From: Campylobacteraceae bacterium
GTDB lineage: Bacteria; Campylobacterota; Campylobacteria; Campylobacterales; Sulfurovaceae
DNA: 64,000 bases
Direction: 5' to 3'
Assembly (NCBI GenBank): GCA_027036015.1
Contig: JALVTH010000060.1
Span: 1-64,000 of the forward strand
Shown here piece by piece: positions 46,774 through 58,024 of this stretch (within the stretch, counting starts at the first letter, position 1; each line of letters begins with the position of its first letter). Made by a program: the position numbers and the translations under genes. The notes under the pieces are model-generated. The model saw only the letters and a list, made by a program, of their open reading frames with translations. It ran no database searches and was not told the DNA's origin.

Positions 46774-47982
46774 TTATTCCTTTTGTAATGCAATAATTCC
46801 TGGTAACTCTTGCCCTTCAAGCAGTTTCAAACTTGCTCCACCACCAGTACTTACAAATGTCATCTCTTCAATATCTCCTGCTCTTGCTACAACATCAGCC
46901 GTATCGCCTCCGCCAACAATTGTTGTTGCATGTGTTTCTGCAACATAGTGCGACATTTTAACTGAGCCTTTTGCAAATTTTTCAATCTCATACACACCCA
47001 TTGGACCATTCCAAACAATTGTTTGGGCATCATTGAGCACTTCACGAAAGAGGCGAGTTGTAGCTGGTCCAATATCTAAGCCCATCCATCCTTTTGGAAT
47101 CTCTTGATATGGAAGATATTTAATCATAGCTTGGGCATCAAATTTATCAGCTGCAACCACATCAACTGGTAAATAAAGCTTTACTTTTTTCTCTTTTGCT
47201 TTTTCTAAAACAAGCAATGCTTCATCAATAAGCTCATCTTCAACTAAAGAATTGCCTACTTCAAAGCCTTGCGCTTTTAAAAAGGTAAAAGCCATTCCCC
47301 CACCAATAATAAGCTTATCGACATTATCTAAGAGCTTATAAAGTGCTTGCAATTTTCCAGAAACTTTTGAACCGCCAACAATTGCAACAAATGGACGAAC
47401 CGGATTTTGCAACACTTTATCAAAAAAGTTCACCTCTTTTGCTAATAAAAAGCCAGCACTTTTATGCTCTTTGTCATACAAAAGCGCCATTGCATAAATT
47501 GAAGCATGTTTTCTGTGGCATGCTCCAAAGGCATCATTAATATAAATTTCCCCAAATTGGCTAAGCTTTTTGGCAAATTCTATATCATTGTTTGTCTCAC
47601 CCGCATCAAAGCGTAAATTCTCAAGTAATAATACATCTCCTTCTTTCATTTGAGCAAAAAGCTCTTTGGCTCTTTTGGTAATTACAGCCCCTTCTTTTGA
47701 ATCATCAAAATAGAGATTGTTTTTAATCTTAAGCAACGTATCAAGGCGTTTTGCAACAGCTTCAAGTGAGTGTTCAGGTGTGTAAACTCCTGGTTTTGGA
47801 CGCTCAAAGTGAGATGCTAAAACAACTTTACATCCTCTATCAAGACAATATCGAATGGTAGGGAGCGCTTCTCTAATCCTTCTATCATCTGTAATATTGC
47901 CAAATTCATCCTTTGGTACATTAAAATCACAGCGAATAAATACACTCTTGCCATCAATATTTAAATCTTTAATAGTCTTCAT
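46774..47982 (-). CDS. pgk: Phosphoglycerate kinase
   Basis: [58 protein letters not shown]. Confidence 0.95.
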   Translation of the reverse strand: MKTIKDLNIDGKSVFIRCDFNVPKDEFGNITDDRRIREALPTIRYCLDRGCKVVLASHFERPKPGVYTPEHSLEAVAKRLDTLLKIKNNLYFDDSKEGAVITKRAKELFAQMKEGDVLLLENLRFDAGETNNDIEFAKKLSQFGEIYINDAFGACHRKHASIYAMALLYDKEHKSAGFLLAKEVNFFDKVLQNPVRPFVAIVGGSKVSGKLQALYKLLDNVDKLIIGGGMAFTFLKAQGFEVGNSLVEDELIDEALLVLEKAKEKKVKLYLPVDVVAADKFDAQAMIKYLPYQEIPKGWMGLDIGPATTRLFREVLNDAQTIVWNGPMGVYEIEKFAKGSVKMSHYVAETHATTIVGGGDTADVVARAGDIEEMTFVSTGGGASLKLLEGQELPGIIALQKE

Positions 47983-48077
47983 AAATTCTCCTAACCCTTA
48001 AAAATTTCTTTAAATTGTACTAAAAAGGAAGTTAAAAGCTATTTTAATGGTACAATTAAAAGAAAAAAAGGCTTAAA

Positions 48078-48635
48078 TTGGGTAAAAAAGTTTATGCACT
48101 CTTTGGCGGAAGTTTTGATCCTCCTCATTTGGCTCATCAAGAAATTGTAAAAAAAGTTTTAGCAAGCAAACTGGTTGATGGTGTTATTTTAGTTCCAACT
48201 TTTCTAAATCCTTTTAAAAAATCTTTTGCACTTTCGCCTAAAAAGCGCTATTTGCTTTTAAAAAAGATTTTTCGCAACAAAGCAGTTTATATTTCTCAAA
48301 TAGAGAGTAAAAAAAAACATCCAAGTTATACGATTGATACACTAAGAAGACTTCGTAAGCAATTTAACATCAAATATTTAATTATTGGAGCTGATAATTT
48401 AAAAACTATTCAAAAATGGAAAAATTTTAAACGATTAAATAGTACAATTACATGGATTGTTGCCAAACGCCCAAAAGAGAAGCTAAATTGCAAAATTTTG
48501 CAACGATGCATTGTATTAAATCTTCATATTGATGTAAGCTCAAGTGAAATTAGAGCCGGCAAAAAATTGCAATTTCTTGATAAAAAAATCAAACAAAAGG
48601 TGATAGATGGATACAAACTTAAAAGTGCGCGTTGA
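48078..48635 (+). CDS. nadD: Nicotinate-nucleotide adenylyltransferase
   Basis: ALFGGSFDPPHLAHQEIV, YTIDTLRRLRK, IGADNL, DVSSSEIR; TTG start. Confidence 0.9.
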   Translation: MGKKVYALFGGSFDPPHLAHQEIVKKVLASKLVDGVILVPTFLNPFKKSFALSPKKRYLLLKKIFRNKAVYISQIESKKKHPSYTIDTLRRLRKQFNIKYLIIGADNLKTIQKWKNFKRLNSTITWIVAKRPKEKLNCKILQRCIVLNLHIDVSSSEIRAGKKLQFLDKKIKQKVIDGYKLKSAR

Positions 48636-48963
48636 TAATTTAGTAAAACTACTTGATGAAAAAAAAGCTGAAGAGATTGAAGTTTTTGATTTAAGCAACG
48701 AAGATTATATTGCAAAAGCAGTTATTTTAGTTAGTTCGCTTGGAGGCAAACACACAAACGCTCTTTTTGAGCATATCAAAGATAACAAAAAAAAGCTTGG
48801 CGAAAAGATTTTGGGTTATGATGAAAGCGATGATTGGATTGTGGTTGATTTAGAAGATATTTTAATTCATATTATGACTCCGCAATATCGCCTTCGCTAC
48901 AATATTGAAGAGTTTTTGCAAGATTTAAAAAGCGGTAAAGTTTTTGAGGATATTCAAGAGTAA
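48607..48963 (+). CDS. rsfS: Ribosome silencing factor
   Basis: LLDEKKAEEIEVFDLS...DYIAKAVILVSSLGGKH...DDWIVVDLEDILIHIMTPQYRLRYNIEE. Confidence 0.92.
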   Translation: MDTNLKVRVDNLVKLLDEKKAEEIEVFDLSNEDYIAKAVILVSSLGGKHTNALFEHIKDNKKKLGEKILGYDESDDWIVVDLEDILIHIMTPQYRLRYNIEEFLQDLKSGKVFEDIQE

Positions 48964-49595
48964 TGTATCTTGTAAGCAAAAGGCGCCTTGAGAAAATGCG
49001 CCAAATTCTTTTGACGCGCCAAGCTACATTAGAACTTTTTATGGATTATGTCTATTCTGAACACAATTTAGCCGCAATTGTTAGAACGTGTGATGCAATA
49101 AATATTGGAAAACTCTATTACCGCCATCAAAAAAAAGCGCGCCTAAGCAATGAAATAACTCAAGGAGCCCATAAATGGATATTTCATGAATATATTGAAG
49201 ATATAAAAAGCTTTTATAAAAAAAAGCTAAATGATGGCTTTGAAATCGTTGCAACAATTTTAGATGATGATACAATCGATTTTAGAGAGGTTGATTACAC
49301 AAAACCAACACTTATTGTGCTTGGCAATGAAGTTGAGGGAGTAAGTGAAATTACAAAAAAGTATGCAACAAAAAAGGTAAAAATTCCAATGTATGGAATG
49401 AGCCAAAGTTTAAATGTTTCAGTTGCCGCTGCTATAATGCTTTATGAAGCTCAACGGCAAAGAGTTTTAAAAGGAATGTATGAGACACCTTCACTTTCTA
49501 ACGAAGTAATTGAAGCAACACTAAAAAAGTGGGCTCATGATGATATTGTAGATAAATGGAAAAAAATAAGTAAAAGTAGAATCAAAAGCTCTTAA
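48963..49595 (+). CDS. trmH: tRNA (guanosine-2'-O-)-methyltransferase TrmH-like
   Basis: EHNLAAIVRTCDAINIG, LIVLGNEVEGVSE, IPMYGMSQSLNVSVAAAIMLYEA. Confidence 0.9.
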   Translation: MYLVSKRRLEKMRQILLTRQATLELFMDYVYSEHNLAAIVRTCDAINIGKLYYRHQKKARLSNEITQGAHKWIFHEYIEDIKSFYKKKLNDGFEIVATILDDDTIDFREVDYTKPTLIVLGNEVEGVSEITKKYATKKVKIPMYGMSQSLNVSVAAAIMLYEAQRQRVLKGMYETPSLSNEVIEATLKKWAHDDIVDKWKKISKSRIKSS

Positions 49596-49615
49596 GATAA
49601 ACAAAGGGGGAGGAG

Positions 49616-50014
49616 ATGAAGCACTGCAAAAATCTTATTAAACTTGCAAAAATTAACCGCCAAAAAGATATCAAAAGAGGCACTCCAAAATATTTAGATA
49701 ATAATTGGCTTTTAGAAGCTATTAAAAAAGAGGTTGATGAAGTAAAAAAAGAGATAAAAGAAGCAAATTTACCAAAACTTGAAGATGAATTATGCGATAT
49801 TTTGTGGGGCTGGATGATGCTTGTAGAAGGGTTGCATTCTCAAAATTTAGTACGAAGCCATGAAGCAATCTTAAATCGGGCAGTAAAAAAATATAGTGAG
49901 CGCATTTTACCGCTACTTGGCAAAAAAGATGAAGATGAAAAAATCTGGGAATCAATCAAAAAGCGCCAATTAAAAGAGCTTGAAAAAGAGCAAAAGAGTT
50001 TAGATAAATTATGA
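49616..50014 (+). CDS. MazG-like nucleotide pyrophosphohydrolase
   Basis: LLEAIKKEVDEVKKEI...LEDELCDILWGWMMLVE (ExxxE...ExxD). Confidence 0.75.
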   Translation: MKHCKNLIKLAKINRQKDIKRGTPKYLDNNWLLEAIKKEVDEVKKEIKEANLPKLEDELCDILWGWMMLVEGLHSQNLVRSHEAILNRAVKKYSERILPLLGKKDEDEKIWESIKKRQLKELEKEQKSLDKL

Positions 50015-51130
50015 AAGAAACTCTTTAATTCGCTCTAAAGCCTCTTTAGTTTTGATTGGTTCATAAACCAAAGCTAAGCGCCAAAAGTTTTTGCCTGCTC
50101 CTTCTCTTCCTAAAAACTCACCTGGCAAAACTTTGATATTATATTCTTGATAGAGCTCTTTTGCTTTTGTTAGCGCATCTTCAACCTCAAGCCAAATATA
50201 AAAAGTAGCTTTTGGCATTGCAACACCTAAAACCTCTTTAGCAATTTCAAAATTTTTCTTATATTGCTCTCTAAAAAACTTTGGCGCTTCATCATCCTCC
50301 CACGCAGCAGCAGCACCATATTGCAAAGGTAAAGGTATTGCACATCCAACATAGGTTCGATAGCGCATATAATCTTTTAAAATTTTGCTGTCTCCTGCAA
50401 TAAAACCGCTTCGAATTCCTGGAGCGCTAGAGCGTTTTGAGATGGAATTGAGCACTAAAATATTTTTAAATTCACTATTTCCAACTTCAATTGCCGCATT
50501 TAAAAGCGAAGGGATTTTTTCTTGCATATATAAATCAATATAACATTCATCATTAAGCAAAACAAAATCAAGTTCAAGCGCAGCTTCAACCCACTTTTTT
50601 AGTTCATCTAAACTCATTACACTGGCTGTTGGATTGCTTGGAGTATTTAAAATAACTAAATCAATTTCTTTTAGTTTTTCTTTATCTAAGATGGGCTTAT
50701 AGCCATTTTCTTTTTCTAAATTTAAATAAAGCACTTTTGCTCTACTGGCAATTGCCGCACCTTCATAAATTTGATAAAAAGGATTGACAAAAGCCATCTT
50801 AGCAGATGCTTTATCATGCAAAAAAAATTGGGGAAAATTAAAAAGTACTTCTCTTGTTCCAAAAGTTGGAATTATTTGATTTTTTTCAAGCTCTATATTA
50901 AAGTTTCTTTTTAAATATCCAATTTGTGCTTCTTTTAAAAAATCTTCACCTGCACTTTTGGGATATTTGTTAAAAAGCTCAGCATTTGAAATAATTGCAT
51001 CAAGAATAAATTTTGGAGTCTTAAATTGTGGCTCACCTATTGTTAAGCTAATTGCTTCATACTTTTTATTTGGTGTGATTCCAGCTAAAAGTTCATTTAA
51101 CTTTTCAAAAGGATACTTTTGAAACTGCAT
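50009..51130 (-). CDS. PLP aminotransferase class I/II (succinyldiaminopimelate transaminase-like)
   Basis: LTIGEPQFKTPKFI, NTPSNPTASVMSLDEL, LNSISKRSSAPGIRSGF. Confidence 0.8.
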   Translation of the reverse strand: MQFQKYPFEKLNELLAGITPNKKYEAISLTIGEPQFKTPKFILDAIISNAELFNKYPKSAGEDFLKEAQIGYLKRNFNIELEKNQIIPTFGTREVLFNFPQFFLHDKASAKMAFVNPFYQIYEGAAIASRAKVLYLNLEKENGYKPILDKEKLKEIDLVILNTPSNPTASVMSLDELKKWVEAALELDFVLLNDECYIDLYMQEKIPSLLNAAIEVGNSEFKNILVLNSISKRSSAPGIRSGFIAGDSKILKDYMRYRTYVGCAIPLPLQYGAAAAWEDDEAPKFFREQYKKNFEIAKEVLGVAMPKATFYIWLEVEDALTKAKELYQEYNIKVLPGEFLGREGAGKNFWRLALVYEPIKTKEALERIKEFLS

Positions 51131-51139
51131 CTTTTTCCT

Positions 51140-52537
51140 TTATTTTGTTTTTACAAGCCAAGTGATAATTTTATCTTGAATAGTTTTTCCCACCCAAATT
51201 TTGGCTCCATTATAAAAAATAACTGTGGTATATAAATTGCCACTACGCCCTTTGACAAAGCCTGCAATATTTTTTGCTCTTTTGAGGGTTCCTGTTTTCA
51301 TAAAGGCATGTCTTTTAACAATTGAATAGCGAAAACGCTTTTTAAGTGTGCCATCAACGCCTGCAATTGATAGGGCATTAAGCCATTCATTGCCAAAATT
51401 TCTATATGCATCATCTAATATTTTTTGCACACTTATTGCTTTAAGGCGCGATTTTCTTGAAAGTCCTGAGCCATTAATAATAATATCATCATAATCAATT
51501 AAACTCCGACTTCCTAAAATCTCTTTGATTGCTCTTTGAGATTTTGCAAGCGTTGCTGGTGGTCCATAAAGTTTTGCTCCAAGCATTAAAAAGATATGTC
51601 TTGCATAAAGATTGTTACTCTTTTTCATAGTTTTGGCAATAATTTGAAGAAGAGGGCGTGAATAGTGAGTAAAAAATAGCTTTGCATTAGGAGGTGTTTT
51701 TTGAAGTTTTAGTACTCCATTAAAATCGATTCCTTCTTTATTAAGTGCATTTTTAAAAATGTAGTAAAAACTCATATAAGGCTTGGAAAGCACTTTTTTT
51801 ATGGCAAAGGGGCGACATTTTGTAGAAAAAGTGCCAGAGAGCTCCACTGCAACTGAACCTTGCTCTTTAAAAAATCGCACTCTTGGCCATGCATTTTTGC
51901 CGCGGCATGCTCCATGAGTAGCTTTAATATGGTTTATTAGACGAAAGCTCTTATCCCCACCATTATAAACAGCAATAGAGTTTGCTTTTGGAACAACTTT
52001 GATTACATTTAAATGGTCATTAAGCATCAGTGCATCTGGCATCGCGTTATATTCACTTGCAAAATTCTTATCAAAACCAGAGCTGATTTTATCTTGCACG
52101 GCAAAAAAGCTTCTATCGATAATTAAATCCCCTGTAATTTTTCTAATACCATAGCCTGCAAGTCGCTTTGCAAACATTCGAACATTATAGCTTGTTAGAG
52201 TTGGATCGCCATAAGCTTTAATAATTAAATCTCCTTCAAGGACACCTCTTCTAACTTTCCCATCATATAAAACTTGTGTGGGCCAGCGAAAATCTTTACC
52301 AAGTGTTAAGAGTGCACTATAACAGGTTGCAACTTTAGCAACGGAGGCTGGGCTAAAAGGTTTATAAATATTGTGGCTTGCTAAGAGAGTACCATCATTT
52401 TTATTAATAATTAAAATAGCAAGATGGCTTGGATTGGCTTTGTTTTTATATAAAATATCCTCAATTGCTTGAGGTAAAAAAGCAAATAAAAAACTTTGTA
52501 AAAGCGCAAGAAGCGCTCCAATGCGTAAAAGTTTCAT
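51140..52537 (-). CDS. dacB: D-alanyl-D-alanine carboxypeptidase/endopeptidase, PBP4 type
   Basis: SPASVAKVATCYSAL (SxxK), KSNNLYARHI (SxN), MKTGTL (KTG). Confidence 0.88.
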   Translation of the reverse strand: MKLLRIGALLALLQSFLFAFLPQAIEDILYKNKANPSHLAILIINKNDGTLLASHNIYKPFSPASVAKVATCYSALLTLGKDFRWPTQVLYDGKVRRGVLEGDLIIKAYGDPTLTSYNVRMFAKRLAGYGIRKITGDLIIDRSFFAVQDKISSGFDKNFASEYNAMPDALMLNDHLNVIKVVPKANSIAVYNGGDKSFRLINHIKATHGACRGKNAWPRVRFFKEQGSVAVELSGTFSTKCRPFAIKKVLSKPYMSFYYIFKNALNKEGIDFNGVLKLQKTPPNAKLFFTHYSRPLLQIIAKTMKKSNNLYARHIFLMLGAKLYGPPATLAKSQRAIKEILGSRSLIDYDDIIINGSGLSRKSRLKAISVQKILDDAYRNFGNEWLNALSIAGVDGTLKKRFRYSIVKRHAFMKTGTLKRAKNIAGFVKGRSGNLYTTVIFYNGAKIWVGKTIQDKIITWLVKTK

Positions 52538-52540
52538 TTT

Positions 52541-53512
52541 TTACACTACACCTTGTTCAAATTGGCTTCTTAGTTTTTCTTTTTCAAGCTCTCTTCTTTT
52601 CTTCTCAGCTAAAGCATCTTTATATTTTTTTACATCAAATCCAAGCCACTTGAGTATTGGTGATGCAACAAAAATTGATGAATAAGTTCCCACAATAATA
52701 CCAACTAGTAAAGTAAAGCTAAAGCCTTTTAGAATCTCACCACCAAATAAATAGAGCACTAAAACAACAAAAAAGGTTGTAAGTGATGTTAAAACGGTTC
52801 TTGAGAGTGTTCTTGTAACCGATTCATCGATTAAATCAAATAAATTAACCTTTTTTAATTTAACTAAACTCTCTCTAATTCTATCAAATACAATGATTGT
52901 ATCGTTAAGTGAATATCCTAAAATGGTTAAGATGGCAGCCAAAATGTCTAAATTAAATGGAATTTTGAGCAAAGCAATAGCTCCAAGTGCAATTGAAACA
53001 TCATGAATAAGGGCAATGACTGAAGCTAAAGCAAAACGCCACTCAAATCGAAATGAGACATAAAGCAAAATTCCAATAATTGCATAAATTGTTGCTTTTA
53101 TTCCTTTTTCTCTTAATTCGCTTCCAATTTGTGGTCCAATCATATCAACACGGCGAATTTCAAAATTGCCAGTATCACTTAAAATCTTTTTAACCTCTTG
53201 GCTTAAATCTTTTGTAACCTCTTTAGATGAGGTATTAGTTCGAATAATAATTTCTTTATCACTTCCAAAATTAGTAACAATTGCATCTTTAAATTTTTTT
53301 GTATGAGAAAGCTTACTTCGAATCTCTTTTAAAGGAGCCTTTTTGTCATATTTTATTTGAATAACAGTTCCTCCAGCAAAATCAATTCCATAATTAAAGC
53401 CCTTTATAGCAATTATTACCCAAGAACTTAATACTAAAATAAGGGAGAGAGTGGCAAAATATTTTGCCTTTGCCATAAGGGCAATTGGTTTTTTATATTT
53501 AAAAAATTCCAT
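52541..53512 (-). CDS. secF: Protein translocase subunit SecF
   Basis: GFNYGIDFAGGTVIQIKY, LGYSLNDTIIVFDRIRE. Confidence 0.95.
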   Translation of the reverse strand: MEFFKYKKPIALMAKAKYFATLSLILVLSSWVIIAIKGFNYGIDFAGGTVIQIKYDKKAPLKEIRSKLSHTKKFKDAIVTNFGSDKEIIIRTNTSSKEVTKDLSQEVKKILSDTGNFEIRRVDMIGPQIGSELREKGIKATIYAIIGILLYVSFRFEWRFALASVIALIHDVSIALGAIALLKIPFNLDILAAILTILGYSLNDTIIVFDRIRESLVKLKKVNLFDLIDESVTRTLSRTVLTSLTTFFVVLVLYLFGGEILKGFSFTLLVGIIVGTYSSIFVASPILKWLGFDVKKYKDALAEKKRRELEKEKLRSQFEQGVV

Positions 53513-53514
53513 CT

Positions 53515-55095
53515 TTAAGCTCCTTTAATACCGAACCAAAGATTGAGATTTTCTTTTTTAATCTTTGGTAAAAGCATTTGATAAATTCCATGCGTTCCTA
53601 AAATTGCAGTAAGCATTGAGGCTAAAATACCAATAGTCATTGTTACTGCAAAACCTTTAATTGGTCCTGTTCCATAAAAAAAGAGTAAAGTAGATGCAAT
53701 TAGTGTTGTTACGTTTGCATCCCAAATAGCGCTAAAAGCATTTTCATAGCCTTGCTCTATAGCTTTAGGAATAGAAACACCCTCTCTTAGAAGCTCTCTA
53801 ATTCGCTCATTAATAATAACGTTTGCATCAACTGCCATCCCAACAGTTAGCACTATACCAGCCATTCCAGGAAGCGTCAATGTTGCACCAAAAAGCGCCA
53901 TTATTGCCACAATTAAAAAAAGGTTTGCCAAAAGTGCAATATCTGCAATAATTCCTGCAATACCATAATAAATTGCCATAAAAGCAACGACTAAAACAAA
54001 GCCAAGCACAAGAGCAATTGAACTTTGATGAATAGAATCTTTCCCAAGACTTGGCCCAATGCTTCGCTCACTCATTGTATAAACAGGGGCTAAAAGCGCG
54101 CCAGATCTTAGAGCAATTGCAATATCTCTTGCTTCTTCTATTGTAAAGCCACCACTAATTTCTCCGCGTCCTCCACCAATTCGCTCATTAATATGAGGAG
54201 CTGAGTAGACTTTGTTATCCAAAACAATTGCAAGGCGCGCTCTTGTTTTATAGGCTTTTTCGGTAAAATCTGCAAAAATTTTAGCACCTTCGCCATTTAG
54301 AGTAAAAGTAATGATTGGCTGCCCATTTCTATCAAACCTTGCTTTTGCATCAGTTATCATTGAGCCATCTAAAATTGGAATATTTTTTAAAAGATATTTA
54401 ATTTTTGGATTTTTCACATCTTCTAAAATAATATCTCCATATTTTTTTGCCTCTTGGGGCGTCATTTGATAGACCCTATTGGCTCTTTCTTCATCAACTG
54501 GCATTTGCACTAAATGCGCTTGTTTTGAAATAAGTCTTTTTAATCTTTCAATCTCTTTTTGCGATTTTACGCCTGGAATCTCAACTAAAATTTTATCTTT
54601 TCCTTGCTTTGCTACGGTTGGTTGCGCTAAGCCATATTGATTGAGCCTATTTCGAATGGTCTCCACCGCTTGATTTATAGCTTTTTGAATAATAGCTTGC
54701 TCTTTTTTTGGAGGTAAAGTTAAAGTAACAATATTACCCTTTGCACTAATTTTAACATCATTTTTAAAGGTCTCTCGTAAAATTTTGAGAGCATTTTGCA
54801 CATCATCACTATCAACTACTTCAAATGTAGCTTTTTTATCTTTAATTTCAACTTTATCAATTACAATATCTTTTTTATCGAGCGTATATTGGGCGGTTGA
54901 GAGAAGCGATTTCAAATAAGATTTAAGTGCTTCGTTGGTTTTTACACCAAGAAGCATATGTAATCCACCTTGTAAATCTAATCCCAAAGTAATCTTTTTG
55001 CCTTCATTACTTTGCGTTAAGGAAGGAATAGAAAAAATTACTCCAAATGCAAAAGCAAGTAAAAAGATTACAACGCGATAATTGAGCTTATTCAT
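53515..55095 (-). CDS. secD: Protein translocase subunit SecD
   Basis: ITLGLDLQGGLHMLLGV, LRSGALLAPV, LTVGMAVDANVIINERIRE. Confidence 0.95.
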   Translation of the reverse strand: MNKLNYRVVIFLLAFAFGVIFSIPSLTQSNEGKKITLGLDLQGGLHMLLGVKTNEALKSYLKSLLSTAQYTLDKKDIVIDKVEIKDKKATFEVVDSDDVQNALKILRETFKNDVKISAKGNIVTLTLPPKKEQAIIQKAINQAVETIRNRLNQYGLAQPTVAKQGKDKILVEIPGVKSQKEIERLKRLISKQAHLVQMPVDEERANRVYQMTPQEAKKYGDIILEDVKNPKIKYLLKNIPILDGSMITDAKARFDRNGQPIITFTLNGEGAKIFADFTEKAYKTRARLAIVLDNKVYSAPHINERIGGGRGEISGGFTIEEARDIAIALRSGALLAPVYTMSERSIGPSLGKDSIHQSSIALVLGFVLVVAFMAIYYGIAGIIADIALLANLFLIVAIMALFGATLTLPGMAGIVLTVGMAVDANVIINERIRELLREGVSIPKAIEQGYENAFSAIWDANVTTLIASTLLFFYGTGPIKGFAVTMTIGILASMLTAILGTHGIYQMLLPKIKKENLNLWFGIKGA

Positions 55096-55106
55096 TTTAT
55101 CTCTTT

Positions 55107-55367
55107 CTAATCAAGTTTTTTTACAATGTAATCTTTTACAATTTTAACTACTGTATCATCATTTAGCTTTATTTTGATAAAATCTTCTTCAGGCTTTAGC
55201 ACCTCAGCAATAAGCCCACCACTAGTTACAATCTTATCACCCTTTTGGAGTGATTCAAGCATTTGCTTGTGCTCTTTTTGCGCTTTTTGCTGAGGTCTTA
55301 TAATTAAAAAGTAAAATATTGCAAAAAGTAATATTAATGGTAAAAATTGCATCAATCCTTGTTGCAT
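55107..55367 (-). CDS. yajC: Preprotein translocase subunit YajC
   Basis: FYFLIIRPQQKAQKEHKQMLESLQKGDKIVTSGGLI. Confidence 0.93.
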   Translation of the reverse strand: MQQGLMQFLPLILLFAIFYFLIIRPQQKAQKEHKQMLESLQKGDKIVTSGGLIAEVLKPEEDFIKIKLNDDTVVKIVKDYIVKKLD

Positions 55368-55382
55368 GAAAGGTCCTTTCTT

Positions 55383-56681
55383 ATGAAAATTAAAACACAT
55401 TTTACCACTTTGCATATAACAAAAGGCTTGATTATTGCAATTTGTTTAAGTGCTTTTATTTATTTGAGCCATTTTATGCAATTAAATGAATATATTCTTT
55501 ATTTTATCAATTCAACTTTAGCATTAGTTGGGCTCTATTTCCTTTTAAAAAGTGATACAAAAACATGGTTTTTTAGCGGCTTTTTTATGGGAATTTTTTG
55601 GCTCTGGTGGCTTGGAGTAAGCTTTTATTATTATGGGCATCCTTTTTTAATTCTTCCTTCAATACTATTACTTGGGCTTTTATATGGGGCTTTATTTGCT
55701 TTGGCAAGTTTTTTGGCAACAAAGCTTGCTCAAATACTAGAGCAACACTTTCCTCTTATTTTACAAGAGTATACCATCTATTTTCTCAAAGCTTTTATGC
55801 TTTTTTTACTCAGTTTTTTTGAACCATTTGGCTTTAATTGGTTTAATTTGCGACTACTATTTATTAATACTATTTTTGGTGTGCATTTATGGCAGTATGG
55901 AGCAATTTTGTTTCTTCTCGCTCTAACATTAACACTTAATAAAAAATATCTTTTACTTTTAACACTTTTGCTTATTGATTTAAAAAATCCAAAAATCTTA
56001 AGCCCTAAAACTCTTAAAGACATAGAACTTGTCTCAACAAATATTGATGTTAGAGAAAAATGGAAACGCAAAAACCAAGAACTCTATACTAAATTAGTAT
56101 TATGGCATATTAATGATGCAATAAGTCATAATAAAAAACTCATTATCTTTCCAGAATCGATTTTGCCTTACTTTCTCAATTTAGATACTCAAATGGTGCA
56201 AAGTTTGCAAGAGCTCTCCAAAAAAATTACCATTGTAGTTGGCTCACTCTATTACAAAAAAATGAATGATTATTTAAATACAGCTTATATTTTTCAAAAT
56301 GGCTCATATAAAGTTGCAAATAAAGTGGTTTTAGTTCCCTTTGGCGAGGCAAATCCATTGCCAAAGTGGCTTGGAGAGTGGGTAAATAAACTCTTTTTTG
56401 ATGGTTCAGTTGATTATCATGGAGCAAAAGAGTTTACCTATATCAATGCTTTAAATAAGCGTTACAAAATTGCCATATGTTATGAAGGAACAAGTAAAAA
56501 AACTTATGAAGATAATCCAAAATTTTTAATTGTCATTAGCAACAACGGATGGTTTAAAGGCTCAATTGAGCCAACCGTGCAAAAGCTTTTAATGAAATAT
56601 TTTGTTAAACTTCATGGTACTTTTATTTACCATGCTATTAATGGTTCACCTTCTTTTATTATCATGCCATATAAGGATTAA
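55383..56681 (+). CDS. lnt: Apolipoprotein N-acyltransferase
   Basis: LIIFPESILPYFL (Glu), YKVANKVVLVPFGE (Lys), YKIAICYEGTS (Cys). Confidence 0.88.
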   Translation: MKIKTHFTTLHITKGLIIAICLSAFIYLSHFMQLNEYILYFINSTLALVGLYFLLKSDTKTWFFSGFFMGIFWLWWLGVSFYYYGHPFLILPSILLLGLLYGALFALASFLATKLAQILEQHFPLILQEYTIYFLKAFMLFLLSFFEPFGFNWFNLRLLFINTIFGVHLWQYGAILFLLALTLTLNKKYLLLLTLLLIDLKNPKILSPKTLKDIELVSTNIDVREKWKRKNQELYTKLVLWHINDAISHNKKLIIFPESILPYFLNLDTQMVQSLQELSKKITIVVGSLYYKKMNDYLNTAYIFQNGSYKVANKVVLVPFGEANPLPKWLGEWVNKLFFDGSVDYHGAKEFTYINALNKRYKIAICYEGTSKKTYEDNPKFLIVISNNGWFKGSIEPTVQKLLMKYFVKLHGTFIYHAINGSPSFIIMPYKD

Positions 56682-56682
56682 G

Positions 56683-57084
56683 ATGCGAAAAATCTTTTTG
56701 CAGCTTTTAAAAATGTATCAAAAAATATCTTTATTTACTCCTAAAAGCTGCCGATACTATCCAACTTGCTCTGAATATTCAAGATGGCTTTTTGAAAAAG
56801 ATGCGTTGCCTTTGGCTTTTTTAAAAAGTTGCAAAAGAATTTTAACTTGCAATCAACTCTTTAGCGGCGGCATTGATTATCCAGTAATTTCTTATACTCC
56901 ACCAAAACCAACAAGAGTTTATAATTTGCCACAAAATGAAAAATTTAACAAAAATCGTTGTAAACTAAGAATTATTTTTTGGCTTGTGCCAAAGGATAAA
57001 AAGAGATTTTATCTTATAAAGGATTTTGATGAAAGTGCAACTTACCTCCCCGCTCGATATGCACCTGCACTTGCGCCAAGATGA
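56683..57084 (+). CDS. yidD: Membrane protein insertion efficiency factor YidD
   Basis: [28 protein letters not shown]...SGGIDYP; C-terminus overlaps pyrC start. Confidence 0.88.
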   Translation: MRKIFLQLLKMYQKISLFTPKSCRYYPTCSEYSRWLFEKDALPLAFLKSCKRILTCNQLFSGGIDYPVISYTPPKPTRVYNLPQNEKFNKNRCKLRIIFWLVPKDKKRFYLIKDFDESATYLPARYAPALAPR

Positions 57085-58024
57085 TATGCTAAAAAAGGTA
57101 GCCCCTTTTAGTGCAAAATATTTTAGTGGCGCTTTAATTATGCCAAATACTATCCCTCCAATTACAACAAAAGAGCTTTTATTAGAGTATAAAAAAGCTA
57201 TTTTAGATGCTACCAAAGATTTTACTTTTACTCCTTATATGAGTTTGTTTTTTCAAAATTATGATAAAAAGTTTTTACAAGAGATAAAAAATGAGATTGT
57301 CTCAATTAAACTCTATCCAGCAGGAATTACCACAAATAGTCAAAATGGAGTAAGTAAAATCGATATTGATGAGATTGGTGATACATTACAAGCAATGAGT
57401 GAGCTTGAAATTGTGCTTAATATTCATGGGGAGAGCAATGGTTTTGTGATGGATAGAGAAAAAGAGTTTTTACCAATTTATGAAGTTTTAGCTCAAAACT
57501 TTCCAAAATTAAAAATTGTCATGGAGCACATTACCACTAAAGAATCAGCCACTTTGCTTGAAAAATATGATAATTTGTATGCAACAATAACCTTGCATCA
57601 TCTTTTTATTACATTAGATGATGTTGCTGGAGGTTTACTAAGACCTCATCTTTTTTGCAAACCAATTGCCAAACGCCCAGAAGATAAAGAAGCACTTTTA
57701 CATTTAGCCCTCAATGCTCATCCTAAAGTGATGTTTGGAAGCGACTCAGCCCCTCATCCAAAATCAAAAAAAGAAGCTCCAGGATGTGCTGCGGGTGTTT
57801 TTAGCGCTCCTGTTATTTTGCCACTTCTTGCCCAGCTTTTTGAAAAGCACAATAAGTTAGAAAATTTGCAAGCTTTTATAAGCGATAATGCACAAAAAAT
57901 TTATAATATCACACCACCTAAAAAAGTTATTGCTTTAGAGAAAAAAGCAATGCAAATTAAAAACGAATATGAAGGCATTGTGCCATTTATGGCTGGAGAA
58001 ACGATTGAGTGGAGCGTGCAATGA
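57029..58024 (+). CDS. pyrC: Dihydroorotase
   Basis: [36 protein letters not shown]. Confidence 0.93.
   Translation: MKVQLTSPLDMHLHLRQDDMLKKVAPFSAKYFSGALIMPNTIPPITTKELLLEYKKAILDATKDFTFTPYMSLFFQNYDKKFLQEIKNEIVSIKLYPAGITTNSQNGVSKIDIDEIGDTLQAMSELEIVLNIHGESNGFVMDREKEFLPIYEVLAQNFPKLKIVMEHITTKESATLLEKYDNLYATITLHHLFITLDDVAGGLLRPHLFCKPIAKRPEDKEALLHLALNAHPKVMFGSDSAPHPKSKKEAPGCAAGVFSAPVILPLLAQLFEKHNKLENLQAFISDNAQKIYNITPPKKVIALEKKAMQIKNEYEGIVPFMAGETIEWSVQ

Noticed and set aside
56683-57084. YidD C-terminal extension as a functional novelty
   Set aside because: The 56-nt overlap into pyrC is ordinary for this compact genome and the terminal residues look like incidental read-through to the next stop.
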